This document shows, in pieces, positions 52,633 through 64,000 of a DNA stretch of 64,000 nucleotides; the first letter of the stretch is position 1; the number at the start of each line of letters is the position of its first letter. Below the pieces are notes generated by a model. That model made no database searches. It was not told the origin of the DNA and saw only the letters and a program-made list of their open reading frames with translations. A program made the position numbers and the translations under genes. The stretch is from contig JAMFTG010000720.1 in assembly GCA_023974075.1 (NCBI GenBank), positions 1-64,000 on the forward strand, written 5' to 3'. The DNA comes from Chaenocephalus aceratus (Eukaryota > Chordata > Actinopteri > Perciformes > Channichthyidae).

Positions 52633-53140
52633 TCAATCAATCAATCAATCAATCAATGTTTATTCATACAGCCCAATATCACACATGTTACATTCGTCTC
52701 AGTGGACTTCACAGTGTGGCAGAATATCAGTATGACAATACGACACCTCTGTCCTTAGACCCTCTGTCCTTAGACCCTGTGTCCTTAGACCCTCTTCCTT
52801 AGACCCTCTGTTCTTAGACCCTCTGTCCTTAGACCCTCACATCGTACAAGGAAAACTTCCGGAGAAACCCCACAGTTTAAAGGGAACATGGGAGAAACCT
52901 CAGGGAGAGCAGCAGAGGAGGGATCCCTCTCCCAGGACGGACAGACGTGCAATAGATGCCGTGTGTAAATAGAAAAGATAATACATTTGCAACATAGGTA
53001 GTCCAGATGTTTGGAAATGCATGTGTGTATAATAGGAATGAATCCACGAGGATATCCATCCAGGACCGATGATCCAGGACCACAGCCACGACTCAAGATC
53101 CAGGACACAGGACCGCAGGATCATCCATGACTCCGGATCC
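52633..53140 (+). repeat. (TCAA)n, retroelement tail and small 15-bp minisatellite
   Basis: TCAATCAATCAATCAATCAA at 52633-52657 leads into TGTTTATTCATACAGCCCAA, a common teleost LINE-tail sequence. At 52745-52840 CCTTAGACCCTCTGT is repeated about six times with small changes. Confidence 0.6.
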
Positions 53141-53208
53141 CAGCGTATACAGACACCAAAAAGAAATAGTAGTAGTTGCCATTATTCAGTGTGTCTATGG
53201 ATGTGTGG

Positions 53209-53259
53209 GTGTGTGTGTGGTGTGTTGTGTGGGTGTGTGTGTGTGTGTGTGTGGTTGTG

Positions 53260-53314
<55 letters not shown>

Positions 53315-53390
53315 GTGTGTGTGTGTTTGTGGTGTGTGTGTGTGTGGTGGTGGTGTGTGTTGTGTGTGTGGTGGTGTGTGTGTGTGGTCG
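53209..53390 (+). repeat. (TG)n tract with GG/TT breaks, then C-rich block
   Basis: Highly interrupted TG repeat. About 75 bp later, 53467-53520 is almost pure C with A interruptions. Both are prone to indel error. Confidence 0.93.
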
Positions 53391-54410
53391 TTCCAGTCCC
53401 CGCTCTACCTCCCTTCCCGCCACTGTTCCCCGCTGCCTCTCCTTGCATGGTTTTCTCGCTGCCTGCCCTGCCCACCCCCCCCCACCCCCCCCCCCCCACA
53501 CCCCCCCCCCCCCACCCCCTCATCCCTCCCCTGCTCCTGGCAGTCGTTCAGTACCTCTGCCTCACATGTCCCATTTATTGGACCGTCATCACCCGATCCG
53601 CGGTTGCATAACGTCTCCAGCTGGACCGCGGCTGCCCCGTAATGATGATCCTCATGCTTGTGAGAGTGCTGGTTTCTAACGGTTAAATGCAGTTAAAATG
53701 CTGACACTTACAATGTAGCTCACGCGGCAGCATAATCAAACGTGGCCTGAATGCAGTCTGAACACTCAATTGCGTTAAGTGCTTTTTATGTGTTCAGTGT
53801 TCCTTTTGTTATGGAACCGTTTTAGCGACTCTAGCAATAACATCATCTTTAACTGAAGTGCTTTTTTGTCACGCTGGCTAAAACCCGCGGGGCTTCCGCA
53901 GACACACGCTGCAGCCCGTGTGCTCCATGCCCGTGTGCCCTCTATGTGTGGTGATTATATTTGACCTGGCAACCTGTGGCAAACAGCAGTCCTCTGTCCT
54001 CCGCCCTATCTCTCTCTCTATCTCGGCCGCTTAGCGGAGTGATTGATGTTGGCCGCAGCAGCATCTAGCATCCTAGCATCCATGGCTCCTTTCACGGAGA
54101 TGAGTAAGGTAGCTGCCAGCAAGAGAACAAACTACTCAGTCCGAGCAGGAAGTACAGGACTTTCCTTTCCAAACATTCGTCAAAAGGTAATGTGTCAAAG
54201 GAAGAGTTTTACATTAAGGCGCTTTCTGGTTTAGCGATAGGAGCTTGAGAAGATAAGAGAACTATGAATACAGAAGTAGTACGAGAGACACGGCTGGAGA
54301 GTGAGGTCAGGCTTTCTGTCCGGGAGCTGCCGACATAAACATTACATTTTATGACAACGAGCTTCAATCGTCCTGCTGCCAATAGTTACATTCCCACCTG
54401 AGGGGCTTTG

Positions 54411-54426
54411 TGGTGTGTGTGTGTGT

Positions 54427-54475
<49 letters not shown>

Positions 54476-54503
54476 TGTGTGTGTGTGTGTGGTGTGTGTT
54501 GTG

Positions 54504-54534
<31 letters not shown>

Positions 54535-54713
54535 TGTGTGTGTGTTTGTGTGTGTTGTGTGTGTGTGTGGAGAAGAGAGAGATTTACAGTGCATCCTGCC
54601 TGCAGCAAGAGTTTCAAACGTCAGACAACACTAAGTGGTCATTGAGGGGAAAACCACTGACCGACTGCATCTGCCACTGTGTGTGTGTGTGTGTGTGTGT
54701 GTGTTGTGGTGTG

Positions 54714-54744
<31 letters not shown>

Positions 54745-54832
54745 TGGGGTGTGTGTGTGTGTGTTTGGTTGTGTGTGGTGTGTGGTGTGTGTGTGTGTGT
54801 GTGTGTGTGTGTTGTGTGTGTGTGTGTGTGTG
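54411..54832 (+). repeat. Two (TG)n tracts 108 bp apart
   Basis: 54411-54570 and 54678-54832, both TG on + with many single-base phase breaks. Confidence 0.94.
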
Positions 54833-55560
54833 TCTGCTTGTTAAAACCAGTGTACGACATGTTGCATGCGGCAGTTGTTATCCGCCGGTCTCTGTAGGAC
54901 TTGCCGTGGACAGTGGAGTGAGTCCAGAAGCCCAAAGCACTAACTGTGGCAGCCTTCAGAGCTCACCGCTGCTGCACTATCAGAGGAGCTCTGCGCCAGC
55001 CAGAGAGAAGGCGTTCACACAGTGGATGTTTTTATTTCCGCTCCAGCATGCTGTCCTTTTACACACGGGTTGTTCTGGCTGCAGCTCAGAGTTATCCTTT
55101 TCTCTCAGTTGTGTCTGTATAGCGTTTGATGTCCTTCCCTTCCCTTTCGCTTTGATTTGAACCTGCATCTCGTGTAACCACTGAATGAACACCAGTAGAG
55201 GACTCGATAGCACGACTCGGGACAGAGGCTTAGGATGCAAAAAAGGTCTTTGTATGCAGAGGTTCGGCACACGGGAGATCAGTCAGTAAGGCAACCAAAT
55301 CAGACGAGGATTAGGGAGGAACAGGGTCAGGACACGAGGCTGGTCGGTACACGTGGAATAGATACTCGGAATATACACGGCTGGAACGCTAGGAATAACT
55401 AGCACGAACTGGCACTGAGGGGAATGTGGACGGACTAAGTAGGCAGAGGGAGGGATGATGATGGGGCAGAGGGAGGCTGATTAGGGAAGGGAAGCAGGTG
55501 GAGTTCAATCAAGGGCAGGAAGCTGAGACTGAAATGAGAGAAACAAAATGAAAACAGGAA

Positions 55561-55869
55561 TAATAGCTTCACCGCTTCTTCCCATTCACGTTGGGGGACG
55601 TCTCACGCTTCGCCGAACTGCATTGTGGTTCCGTCGCTTCGCGTTGCTCGCTTCGAAAGTTGAGCAATGTTGAACTTTTGAAGCTTCGACGGAAGCGTCA
55701 GCCAATCCAATCATATGCCAGTACAAGCTCAAGCCAATCAAACCGCGTGCTTGTGTGTCCGGGGCGGAAGATTCACGTGATTGGTTGTTGTGGAGTTTCA
55801 GACACCCCCACCGGCGAGCTTCAACGCACGCCGCCGTGTGGACGCTGCGTTGGTGAGTTAATGAAAGAC
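55561..55869. mobile_element. Probable Harbinger-like non-autonomous element
   Basis: CGCTTCTTCCCATTCACGTT at the left, CGCCGTGTGGACGCTGCG at the right and several CAATCAAACCGCG/TTGGTTG motifs recall 22296-22860. The inverted ends are not clear. Confidence 0.45.
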
Positions 55870-56126
55870 CAACATTAAACATTTGACTGGATAATGCTCA
55901 AGCTGGTGTTTATATTCAACCTTATATATTTATTAGTAAGTAAAATAAAGGGAATTTCTTGAAGTTTGGCACAGAAGCAGGGTCCTCGGTTCGATGCTCC
56001 GCTGGGCGTTCCTCTGGAGTCGTACGTGTTGTCTCTCCCCTCTATCTAAATAATGGCTTTAAAAGCACATACGAAATCTGTGACTTCAGTTGCTTAAAAA
56101 TGATAATATATGCATAGAAGGACGCC

Positions 56127-56162
56127 TCCTCCCTCCTCCTCCTCCTCCTCCTCCTCCTCCTC
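56127..56162 (+). repeat. (CCT)n microsatellite
   Basis: About 11 CCT units. Confidence 0.93.
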
Positions 56163-56765
56163 AGAATGAATTAAATCAACACATGTCTACCTCCTCCACC
56201 TGCAGTTTTGAAATGATGTTTCCGCTCCCACTTTCACCTCTCTTCCCTTTTCGTTCTCTGCTCACATGTTCTATTGTCCGTGTCTTCTCTTGTTCCCCTC
56301 CACGTACAGCACTTTTTTTACTTTCTTTCGAATGTATTTTCTTGTCCTCTTTCTGTTCTTCGTCCTTGTATAAAAACAATAATAACACTTTTATTTGAAA
56401 AGTGCAGTTTGAGAGCGAGTGCAGTGGGACATCTCTGCCTCTCTTTTGTTTCTTTGTGATGATGCAGCTTCTTTTTATTCATCGGGGCTCAAATTGTACT
56501 CCGAGGACAGCGGGCGCCTTTTGGCAGACGGCCATTTCCCTTTTGTTTCCCTGATTTCTTTTTGTGTTGGACCGTCAGTCTCCAGGCTGGCTCCAACTGG
56601 GCCTAATTGGATGTATTAAGCGCTGAGTGCTAGCAGGAGTCCTCTGTGTGTCTGATTCATCACGAGCAGGCTGCCTAAATGGCCACTCAGCCGAGCACAG
56701 CGGGGGGGAAGCCCCAGGAGAGAGGCTGAGGTCTCCGGGAGCGGACACAACAAAATCCCACCACT

Positions 56766-56792
56766 CGTGTGTGTGTGTGTGTGTGTGTGTGG
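56766..56792 (+). repeat. (TG)n microsatellite
   Basis: About 12 TG units. Confidence 0.93.
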
Positions 56793-57903
56793 TGTTTCCC
56801 TGAGGAGTCAGACACAGCCTTCCCTAATGTATTCTCCTCAGTGCTTCAGCTAATAATGGCACATTCAAATCCATAATATATCACTTCCATATTTCATGAT
56901 CATATTTGCAATGATGCAACCGGCGGCCTGCCATTACAGACGAGGTGAACTATTGTTTTAATGTCTCGTTGGTAAAGAGCCGGTGATAAAAGGAGACACT
57001 GGTTTTAACAGCATTCACAAACGATTTTAAAAAGCCAATTATGCCCGCAGAGAGAATCCCCCGATGCCACAGCAGACACATCGTTACACAGGCTGGAAGG
57101 TTTTTGCCGATATTTTGTCTGTTTAAAATGTAACGGGCTCTCCTCCATGACTCCTCTGTTTTGATAAAGCCACCAGACACGTTCCCCGCTGAATTAAAAT
57201 ATCATCCTGCTCCCTGCATGACCCGTCCCAAGCGACGCGATCTCACCCACAGCACTAAGACACGCCCTCACTCTGATAGTGTCACAGCCTCCTGTGTGTG
57301 CAGACCCATCCCTCTGCCTGTTTCCCCATGCTCCGCCCACACTACCTCTAATTGAATTTTACAGCCGTCAGGACAGGAAGTCACTGAAAGTGCTCGGCTG
57401 GTGTTTTATGTAGCTGCAGAAAGGTCAGAGTAGGAGCTAAACGCCTCGGTACGCCCTCCTTTCCCCCCAATAGTAAATCCTCGTTTATTTAATGGCCTCT
57501 GGTGAAGAACTGTTGGAGAAAATACTGAGACTGCAGATCTGGCAAGTAGAATACAGTGTTTATGCTACACATGTCAGCATAATATACACTTTTCTGCCAT
57601 CAGTGTAAGAGAAATCAATGCCGTATACTTTACGGTTGTGCACTGAAAGTAAATAGTGCCGTGGATGTAGCGATGTCAATCCAAGCTCGAATTAATTCCT
57701 CTGTCGATTAAACTTCACTAAGACGGAGCAAAATGTTTCGCTGAAGAATCAATACCGTTCTTGAATCTTCCCTTTAGCTTTCTCTTACCATCATCCGCCA
57801 TGTGTTTTTAATGTTCTGCAGCTTTTATTAGCAGCTTCGTTCTGTCCTCTGAGCATTGCACTGTGAGAGAGCAGATTTAGAGCCCAGATTTGAGGCAGAT
57901 ATC

Positions 57904-58198
57904 TACCGTACTTGTTGGACTATAAAGCGCACCTGCATATAAGCCGCAGCAGCTAAATTGTCCGTCTGTCTTGCTCTCGTTCTGTCTCTCGGTTCCACTT
58001 TTACTTTGGCGCGCTAACCTGTCTCACTCTTTTCTTCCGGCCTCCAGCTTTTCCTGCTGGAGCCCGCCGCTTAGAGGTGGCGGGCGCGGACCGGTCCTAG
58101 AGCCGTAGAGTTAAGGTGGTTAATTTTACCTGTAAAATCCATAGATAGGAGATATAGGAGGTTCCCTAGTGGCCGTTAGCTGTACAAAAAGTACGGTA
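57904..58198 (-). mobile_element. Short inverted-repeat element, copy 2
   Basis: TACCGTACTTGTTGGACTAT opens it and AAAAAGTACGGTA closes it. It shares CTTTTCCTGCTGGAGCCCGC and GGCGGGCGCGGACCGGTCCT with 11903-12222 in inverted orientation. TA at both borders. Confidence 0.88.
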
Positions 58199-58622
58199 AA
58201 TCCAAAGAGGTGTTTGGTAATAAAGCTAACTGTTAGCATAACTTGAATGTGTTGCTGTGTGTGCTGCAGCTGTCCAAACATCTTACCCCTAAGCATTTGT
58301 TATCCTTCCGACCTGCACTGCAATCAATCTCCCAGCGTGTCTTTCCAGATAATTATTATTTCTGCTTTTAAGAGCTCTCACTGTGCGCCGCTCTTATCTC
58401 ATATTTTCATCAGCATTTTCCTCTAAATTCCTGCAAACACGGTGAATCCAGCCCGAACTGAGGGTCTCCCCGGGGTCGAGGAGCCTCTAAATCTGCGTCC
58501 CGCCGCACTTTACCCAGAGCTAATTAGACCTCACATGTCTCCCAACACTTTCATACAACCTAATTTATTCCATCCTTGAAATAAGCACAGCGTAATTGTT
58601 CCGCTTAGCTGATTGCCGTAAT

Positions 58623-58677
58623 GGTGTGTGGTGTGTGTGTGTGGTGTGTGTGGTGTGTGGTGTGTGTGTGTTGTGTG

Positions 58678-58747
<70 letters not shown>

Positions 58748-58784
58748 TGTGTGTGTGTGTGTGTTGTGTGTGTGTGTGGTGTGT

Positions 58785-58864
<80 letters not shown>

Positions 58865-58869
58865 TGTGT

Positions 58870-58900
<31 letters not shown>

Positions 58901-58902
58901 GT
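58623..58902 (+). repeat. Long (TG)n tract with phase breaks
   Basis: About 280 bp of TG with GG and TT interruptions, concentrated in the first 60 bp and around 58740-58790. Confidence 0.96.
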
Positions 58903-61032
58903 GCGTCAGAAAGCAGACATGATGACCGTGCAAACCCGCGCATTCAGAGCCATCACAGACACAATAAAGTCGACCTTGAGCTCAAACGGCTTCTCCCTCC
59001 GCCCTTTACAACGCGCTGTCTGAGTCTCACCTCATTATGATTATTGTTTCATCGTTATTTGAGATGGCATCCGGCGCGGCTGGAATAGTGTCGCTTAATT
59101 AAAGTGACACACACAGGAAGGTTAGCTGTGGATGTGTTGTGGAGCGAGGACGTTTTCTCTCTCCTCCGTCTAGTGGTGGGTGACCGGGTGCCATCACGCC
59201 ACATGTGGGACAAAGAGTAGGACATTAAAGTAAGAAATTAAAAGATTACAGTGTGAATTGTTTGGTAAAAGTCAGAATTTCGAGATTAAAGTCAGTATTT
59301 CAGAATGCCGAGAACGACGAGAATGAAAAAAGTCATAATTTCGAGAAAAAAATCAATCAATTTCTGAATCATATTCACCTCCATGCACGATTGAATAAAA
59401 ACAACTGCCGAATGTCACGAGAAATCTCTGGCGACTGCCCTCCCCAGCTTCACACATCGTTACATACTTCCCCAGACTTTCAGTAGGACATGCCTCGAGC
59501 CCTCGAACCCCAGACGTCTGACACTCTCTCGCTTTCTACTCTGACATTCGATAACAGGCACGTTTTAGAATGGATGCTGTCAATCAAATGCGGACAATCG
59601 TCTCAATGCGCGGGACAATTTATAAAATGCTGAGCAGTCTTGCACACGGAGGACACCTGGTCCCCCTGCTCCTTTCGTCTCCCTCTCACCCTTCCTTCTT
59701 GTTGCTATGGGTCACCTCTGATGTGCTCGCGAAGCAGGAATGTCTTTATTGGATCCAAGCCGACCTCTCAGAGCGCTCGTATCAACACTTGGAGATTCCT
59801 CACCCTCCAGGCTGAAACACTACAGGGCTCTTCAAATAAACCATGAAAAAGAAGAAACAACACAACAAGAACAATCTGTCCTTTGAGCTGAGGAGTGGAG
59901 AAGGATGAGAGTGAGGGAGGAGAGGAAGTGAGGCAGAGAGTGAAGATTTTATTCAGTCGATGCCTTTTTTATCCCGCGTTCCTGAAGCGTCCGGATCAGC
60001 GCCGCGGCTTAGCGTCGCCATTAACAGCTTTAGATTTAATTAGCCGTCATTAAGCCTCTGTTTTAAGAGCTTACAAATATTGAATCAGTGTTTGGGTGAT
60101 GTACCGTGTGGTTGTTGTTGTTGTTGTTGTTTGCGTGTTTGGGGGGGAACAAGGCAAAGGAAAGACAGGTTTGTCCAGAGTCATTTATAATGCATGAGCA
60201 GGATTGTGAACACAGGTCTGAGGCCCGTGGGTTCAGACCGCTGTACAGTACCTCGACTATTTATTGTTGACTTATTCTTATGTGATTTCTCTGTATTCTC
60301 AAGTCCAATGTCACTGTTTTTTATGTCAAATGATATCATATTATTTGTATTTGCTTAAAAATAAACGTAACACCGACTCCACCATCCAATGTGTAGGTAT
60401 AATACATTTGATTTATATAATTATTCAGGCAGTGTTTATTTGCTTTCGTCATGATTTGACTATAATTGTTTATTTCAAAAATATATTTGTATGTTTATTA
60501 GAGTTGTATACATCGAAAACAACAACATTAAGCTAAATTAAACTTTAAATTAGTAGTAAATAAATACATATATAGTTGTATAATTGTACCACCAATTAAT
60601 ACCCATGTTACAGCGTTCATTGCAATGGCTATTTGTCGCCCTTTTCTTGGATTTGTTGTGGGGTATACATATTTAAAGGAGGTTGAAAGTTGCTTCTTAA
60701 AACGTTTTGTAAGTGACTTATAATTGTTTATTTCTAAATATATGTACATGTGTATTTTATACATTGAAAACAATCAAAATGGGCGAAACTATACACGATA
60801 TAAACGCCTTTTCTCAAGAAAACACTGAGGATTTGGAGTTTAAAATCTGAAAATATTGGTTTATCTTGTTTCTTCAACATATTTGTACTAAGTATGTATT
60901 TGTACTCCTCGAGGGTAATTGCCACATCTGCCCAGGGAACGCAGGTGTAACACAGTATGTGTTGCCTCGCTCTGGTACTTGTAGTCTTTGTGAATGTGTC
61001 TTTAATGAACCATGTCCTCCTGTCCCCTGCAG

Positions 61033-61150
61033 GCTGTGCTTGGAGGCCAGGGACCCGTACTGCGGCTGGGACTTCAGGCAGAGACGGTGCACCACGCTGG
61101 AGGAGAGCTCCAACATGAGTCAGTGGAAGCAGAACATCACCGTGTGTCCG
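61033..61150 (+). CDS. sema5b: sema5b exon, PSI domain
   Basis: 118 bp after CCCCTGCAG; donor CCG|GTGAGA. Phase 2 in, phase 0 out. It encodes [19 protein letters not shown], the cysteine-rich PSI signature ([10 protein letters not shown]), then [23 protein letters not shown] and NIT are possible N-glycan sites. The PSI domain wedges against the sema propeller and links it to the TSP1 repeats encoded downstream. Confidence 0.96.
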
Positions 61151-61275
61151 GTGAGAAAACCCTCACTGCACCACTTAGTGTGAAGACGAGCTGACCACAG
61201 CGTACTCATGTGACCCTCACGGGACCCTCTGTGATGATGTCCATCCTCAACATGTGGCATGGTTTGGCCATCATG

Positions 61276-61772
61276 AGTAGATAGATAGGATGGATGGATA
61301 GATAGATGGATAGATAGATGGATAGATAGACTGGATAGATGGATAGATGATAGATAGATGGAATGGATAGGTAAATAGATAGATAACAGACGATGGATTG
61401 ATAGATAGATAGATAGATAGATGGATAGATGGATAGATGGATAGCATATATAGATGGATAGATTGATGGATAGATAGATGATAGATATATAGATGATAGA
61501 TAGATGGATAGATGGATAGATATATAGATGGATAGATGGATAGATACGAGGGATGGATAAGATAGACGGACGGACGGCAGACGGATGGATTGATAGTATA
61601 GATGGATAGATAGATAGATGATAGATGGATAGATAGATAGATAGATGGATGGATGGATGGATAGATGGACGGACGGACGGACAGACGGATGGATTGATAG
61701 ATAGATGGATAGATGGATGGATGGATGGATGGATGGATGGATAGATAGACGGACGGACAGACGATGGATATA
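61276..61772 (+). repeat. Compound (GATA)n/(GATG)n/(GACG)n tract
   Basis: Nearly 500 bp of GATA, GATG and GACG/GACA tetranucleotides. A stretch around 61560-61690 with GACGGACGGACGG recurs as a block, which points to local block duplication. Confidence 0.95.
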
Positions 61773-61978
61773 TATGAAGTCATCAAGCCACCTCCTGTAA
61801 AGTAGTTGAATATATGATGGTCTAATAGTAGTCAGAAATATTTACCCTTTGTACTTAAGTACCATATTTTTCTTGCAAATGTTGTGTGTGAGTAGATTCT
61901 TAATATCCTTTAGTTTCCCAAGGTTGACAAGCTTTTTTAAGGCTCTCAGTGTGTGTTGTACAGGATATAGCAATAGTA

Positions 61979-61998
61979 AAGGAAGGAAGGAAGGAAGG
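61979..61998 (+). repeat. (GGAA)n microsatellite
   Basis: Five AAGG/GGAA units. Confidence 0.9.
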
Positions 61999-62262
61999 TG
62001 AATTGGACTAAGTGTAATGGATTAGATTGCACTTAGATCAACTAAATCAAATTTGGCTAAAGTGAAGTCAATTGCAGTGCATTTATTCTGCTATAAATTA
62101 TTATGGGAGTAAATGAAGAAGCTATAATCCTTAGAAAAACCTCTCTGGTCATTTTTAGAGGAAAGTCTGGCTCTAAAACCACTTCTGCTTTAAGTGTAGG
62201 ATAGTGGATGTTCGCTGACCTGATCTCTCTATCTTGATGACTGAACGACGTGTCTTTTCCAG

Positions 62263-62447
62263 CTGCGAAACCAAACCACCAATGGCGGCTTCGGACCGTG
62301 GGCGCCATGGCAACCCTGCAACAACGATGACGACGTGGACGGCGTCAGTTTCCTGTTTGTGTCGCTCCAGGTCATGTGATAGCCCGGGGCCTCGATGTGG
62401 CGGCAAAACTGTGAGGGTTCAACCATCGAGGTGTCCAACTGCTCCAG
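62263..62447 (+). CDS. sema5b: sema5b exon, first TSP1 repeat, with two compensating frameshifts
   Basis: 185 bp after TCTTTTCCAG; donor CCAG|GTAGGG. Phase 0 in, phase 2 out. It reads LRNQTTNGGFGPWAPWQPC and NNDDDVDGV, the W-x-x-W-x-x-C start of a TSP1 repeat. At the T run 62349-62351 the frame slips by one extra T. The conserved CLCRSRSCDSPGPRCGG is then read in the next frame. At the A run 62405-62408 one base is missing, and CEGSTIEVSNCS returns in the original frame. Read without the slips, the exon meets TGA at about 62377. Both slips are in homopolymers and cancel out, so sequencing error is more likely than a dead exon. Confidence 0.88.
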
Positions 62448-64000
62448 GTAGGGAGGAGAATATGCCTGATTTCTATTTTAATGATGACGATGAAACAATA
62501 ACTTCGAGTAAAGACAGATATCAGCCAGCTGTGTCTCCTCTTCTCCCCTAAAACAAAGTTAAGAACTGTTGATCTGCTGTATATTAACAAAAAAATAGAA
62601 TAAGACCTACTGTATTTGTGAATCGAACGATGCCAGAAAGTGAAGTGGTTTAGCTTGTTAGCTGGTTGTTTTAGCAACAGCTGTAACAGCGTACAAATCA
62701 TTTCCATATATACTATACATGTGTCAATATAACTATCATTTACAATTCATTTAAACTCTCAGGTTACAGTCAAATGTGTTCATTGTAATCAGGTAGGAGG
62801 GAACACAGAGGGTTAAATGGATTCCTTGCGTCCCTCACTTGCGTCGTCAAGGAAACCACGAGAAGCAGGGAATGAGCTTTAAGAGCAATGGGACGTCGTT
62901 TCCTCCGAAGCGTCACGTGAAGCGACGTCCGCTTGTGATGACGCCGCACAGCTGATCGTCTGACAGCAGCCAGATCAGCATGCACTGCATCGTCCAATCA
63001 GTGAGCGATACGCAGAAAGGGGGCGGGGCGAGTTTCTGAGGATTTCACCGGAGGATGGTCTGGTAGTTCCTCCATTATCGCTCCTCGCTCTTCGATCCTC
63101 CGGCAGAAATACGGCCACTGGGACGCTACTCAAGATGGCGCAGACAAATCAACTTCCGGTGATACCGAGCCCGAGGAGCGAGGAAATGAATCATAACCGA
63201 AGTGAGACGCACCCAGAGACAGGAAGCAACAGACGAGACAGGGGTTGAACACGTTTCAAACTAAAACAGGAAACCAAAAAGACAGATCTACACAGGACAA
63301 AAATAAAAACACAGACAGATCGTGACAATGACAGCGCCACCATCTTTTTCCTTTAACTCAGTGTCGCAGCAAAGTCCCTCACCCCGGGTCTCACTTTGCG
63401 CTCCGACAGAACATGCGAACAGATCATGAACCTGAGGAATCCTATTAGCGACACCCAGGTTCTCCTTGTGACACCTTTCGTCGCCTCCGTCTCCGTGGGA
63501 ACCAGACAATCAGTGTTCGGCACAGGCAGAGGGCTCAGCCACCTTCATCTCACCCAGTCGCTGCACCAGATTTAATCTGTGGTGCCGAAATTGAATTGTG
63601 CTTTTGCTGAAAGTGGCAATTAAATCGCGAGAAGAAGTGCTGCCCAGGAACAAAGCACTTCAGCAGATTGAATGAAAGTTTCCCTGTGTGTTTGCATGTC
63701 TGTTTGCAGACGCTCTGAACCACAGCTCTGATGAGAATAATCTGCTTTTCTTTCCCCCCCGAGCCTTCAGAGAGCGTCCGGTGGAAGAATAATACTAATA
63801 GCTCTGCTGGAGAAGCACGCAGGATTTGGGGCTAATATGAAATGTGTTGCTAATACCTCACCAAGTGGGGCTACAGGCGGGGTCCAGAACTAGCAAGCCA
63901 CATGAACGATGTGCTACACACATACGGCCAGGGTCCGTTGAATTTTGGGAATATTGGGTTGCAGATTAGCATTTTCCAAAGGGGGGTTCGGTTAGTATGA
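62448..64000 (+). other. Intron downstream of the first TSP1 exon
   Basis: No further TSP1 exon (W-x-x-W pattern in the right phase) is recognisable to the window end. 63044-63104 contains a small inverted repeat (CCGGAGGAT/ATCCTCCGG). Otherwise I see nothing assignable. Confidence 0.65.

Larger units (their letters stand above)
61151..62262 (+). other. 1.1-kb intron between PSI and TSP1 exons
   Basis: Dominated by the tetranucleotide tract at 61276-61772. The remainder (61773-62262), apart from the (GGAA)n, is unassigned AT-rich sequence. Confidence 0.8.

Noticed and set aside
61271..61786. 171-residue minus-strand frame rich in Ile, Tyr, Pro and Ser
   Set aside because: A translation of the GATA/GATG tetranucleotide tract.

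Overview
The window is vertebrate nuclear DNA, most likely from a ray-finned fish of the percomorph group. It has widely spaced GT-AG exons, very dense (TG)n microsatellites, a Rex3-type LINE ending in (GATG)n, a tRNA-derived SINE, hAT elements with 8-bp target duplications and many short inverted-repeat elements. The species cannot be named from the sequence alone.

I can support only one host gene, on the + strand: an internal part of a class 5 semaphorin, best matched to sema5b. Eight coding exons (6988-7086, 8053-8266, 25201-25486, 42596-42731, 45701-45908, 46476-46683, 61033-61150, 62263-62447) join in consistent splice phases (0,1,2,0,1,2,0). They give about 484 residues: most of the sema domain, the PSI domain and the first thrombospondin type 1 repeat. 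The N-terminal exons and the remaining TSP1, transmembrane and cytoplasmic exons lie outside the window. The last exon carries two compensating 1-bp frameshifts in homopolymers.

Everything else is intron. The introns run from 0.57 to about 17 kb and consist largely of transposable elements and tandem repeats. The main structures are: three arrays of one 57-bp minisatellite (2.9, 26 and 49.5 kb; the first inverted relative to the other two), apparently grown from the end of a mobile element; a seven-copy array of about 170 bp at 36.6-37.9 kb built from a second inverted-repeat element; two adjacent minus-strand LINE fragments (15.3-18.7 kb) lying between inverted termini of that second element; a 1-kb hAT-like element at 31.9 kb with an internal hairpin; a composite repeat that brackets (TG)n tracts; a solo LTR; and a Rex3 fragment.

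No bacterial-type operon, CRISPR array, RNA gene or second host protein gene was found. The most unusual features are the inverted minisatellite arrays flanking exons, the strong bias of long dinucleotide tracts toward UG in the sense transcript, the higher-order structure inside the minisatellites, and the compensated frameshifts in the TSP1 exon.
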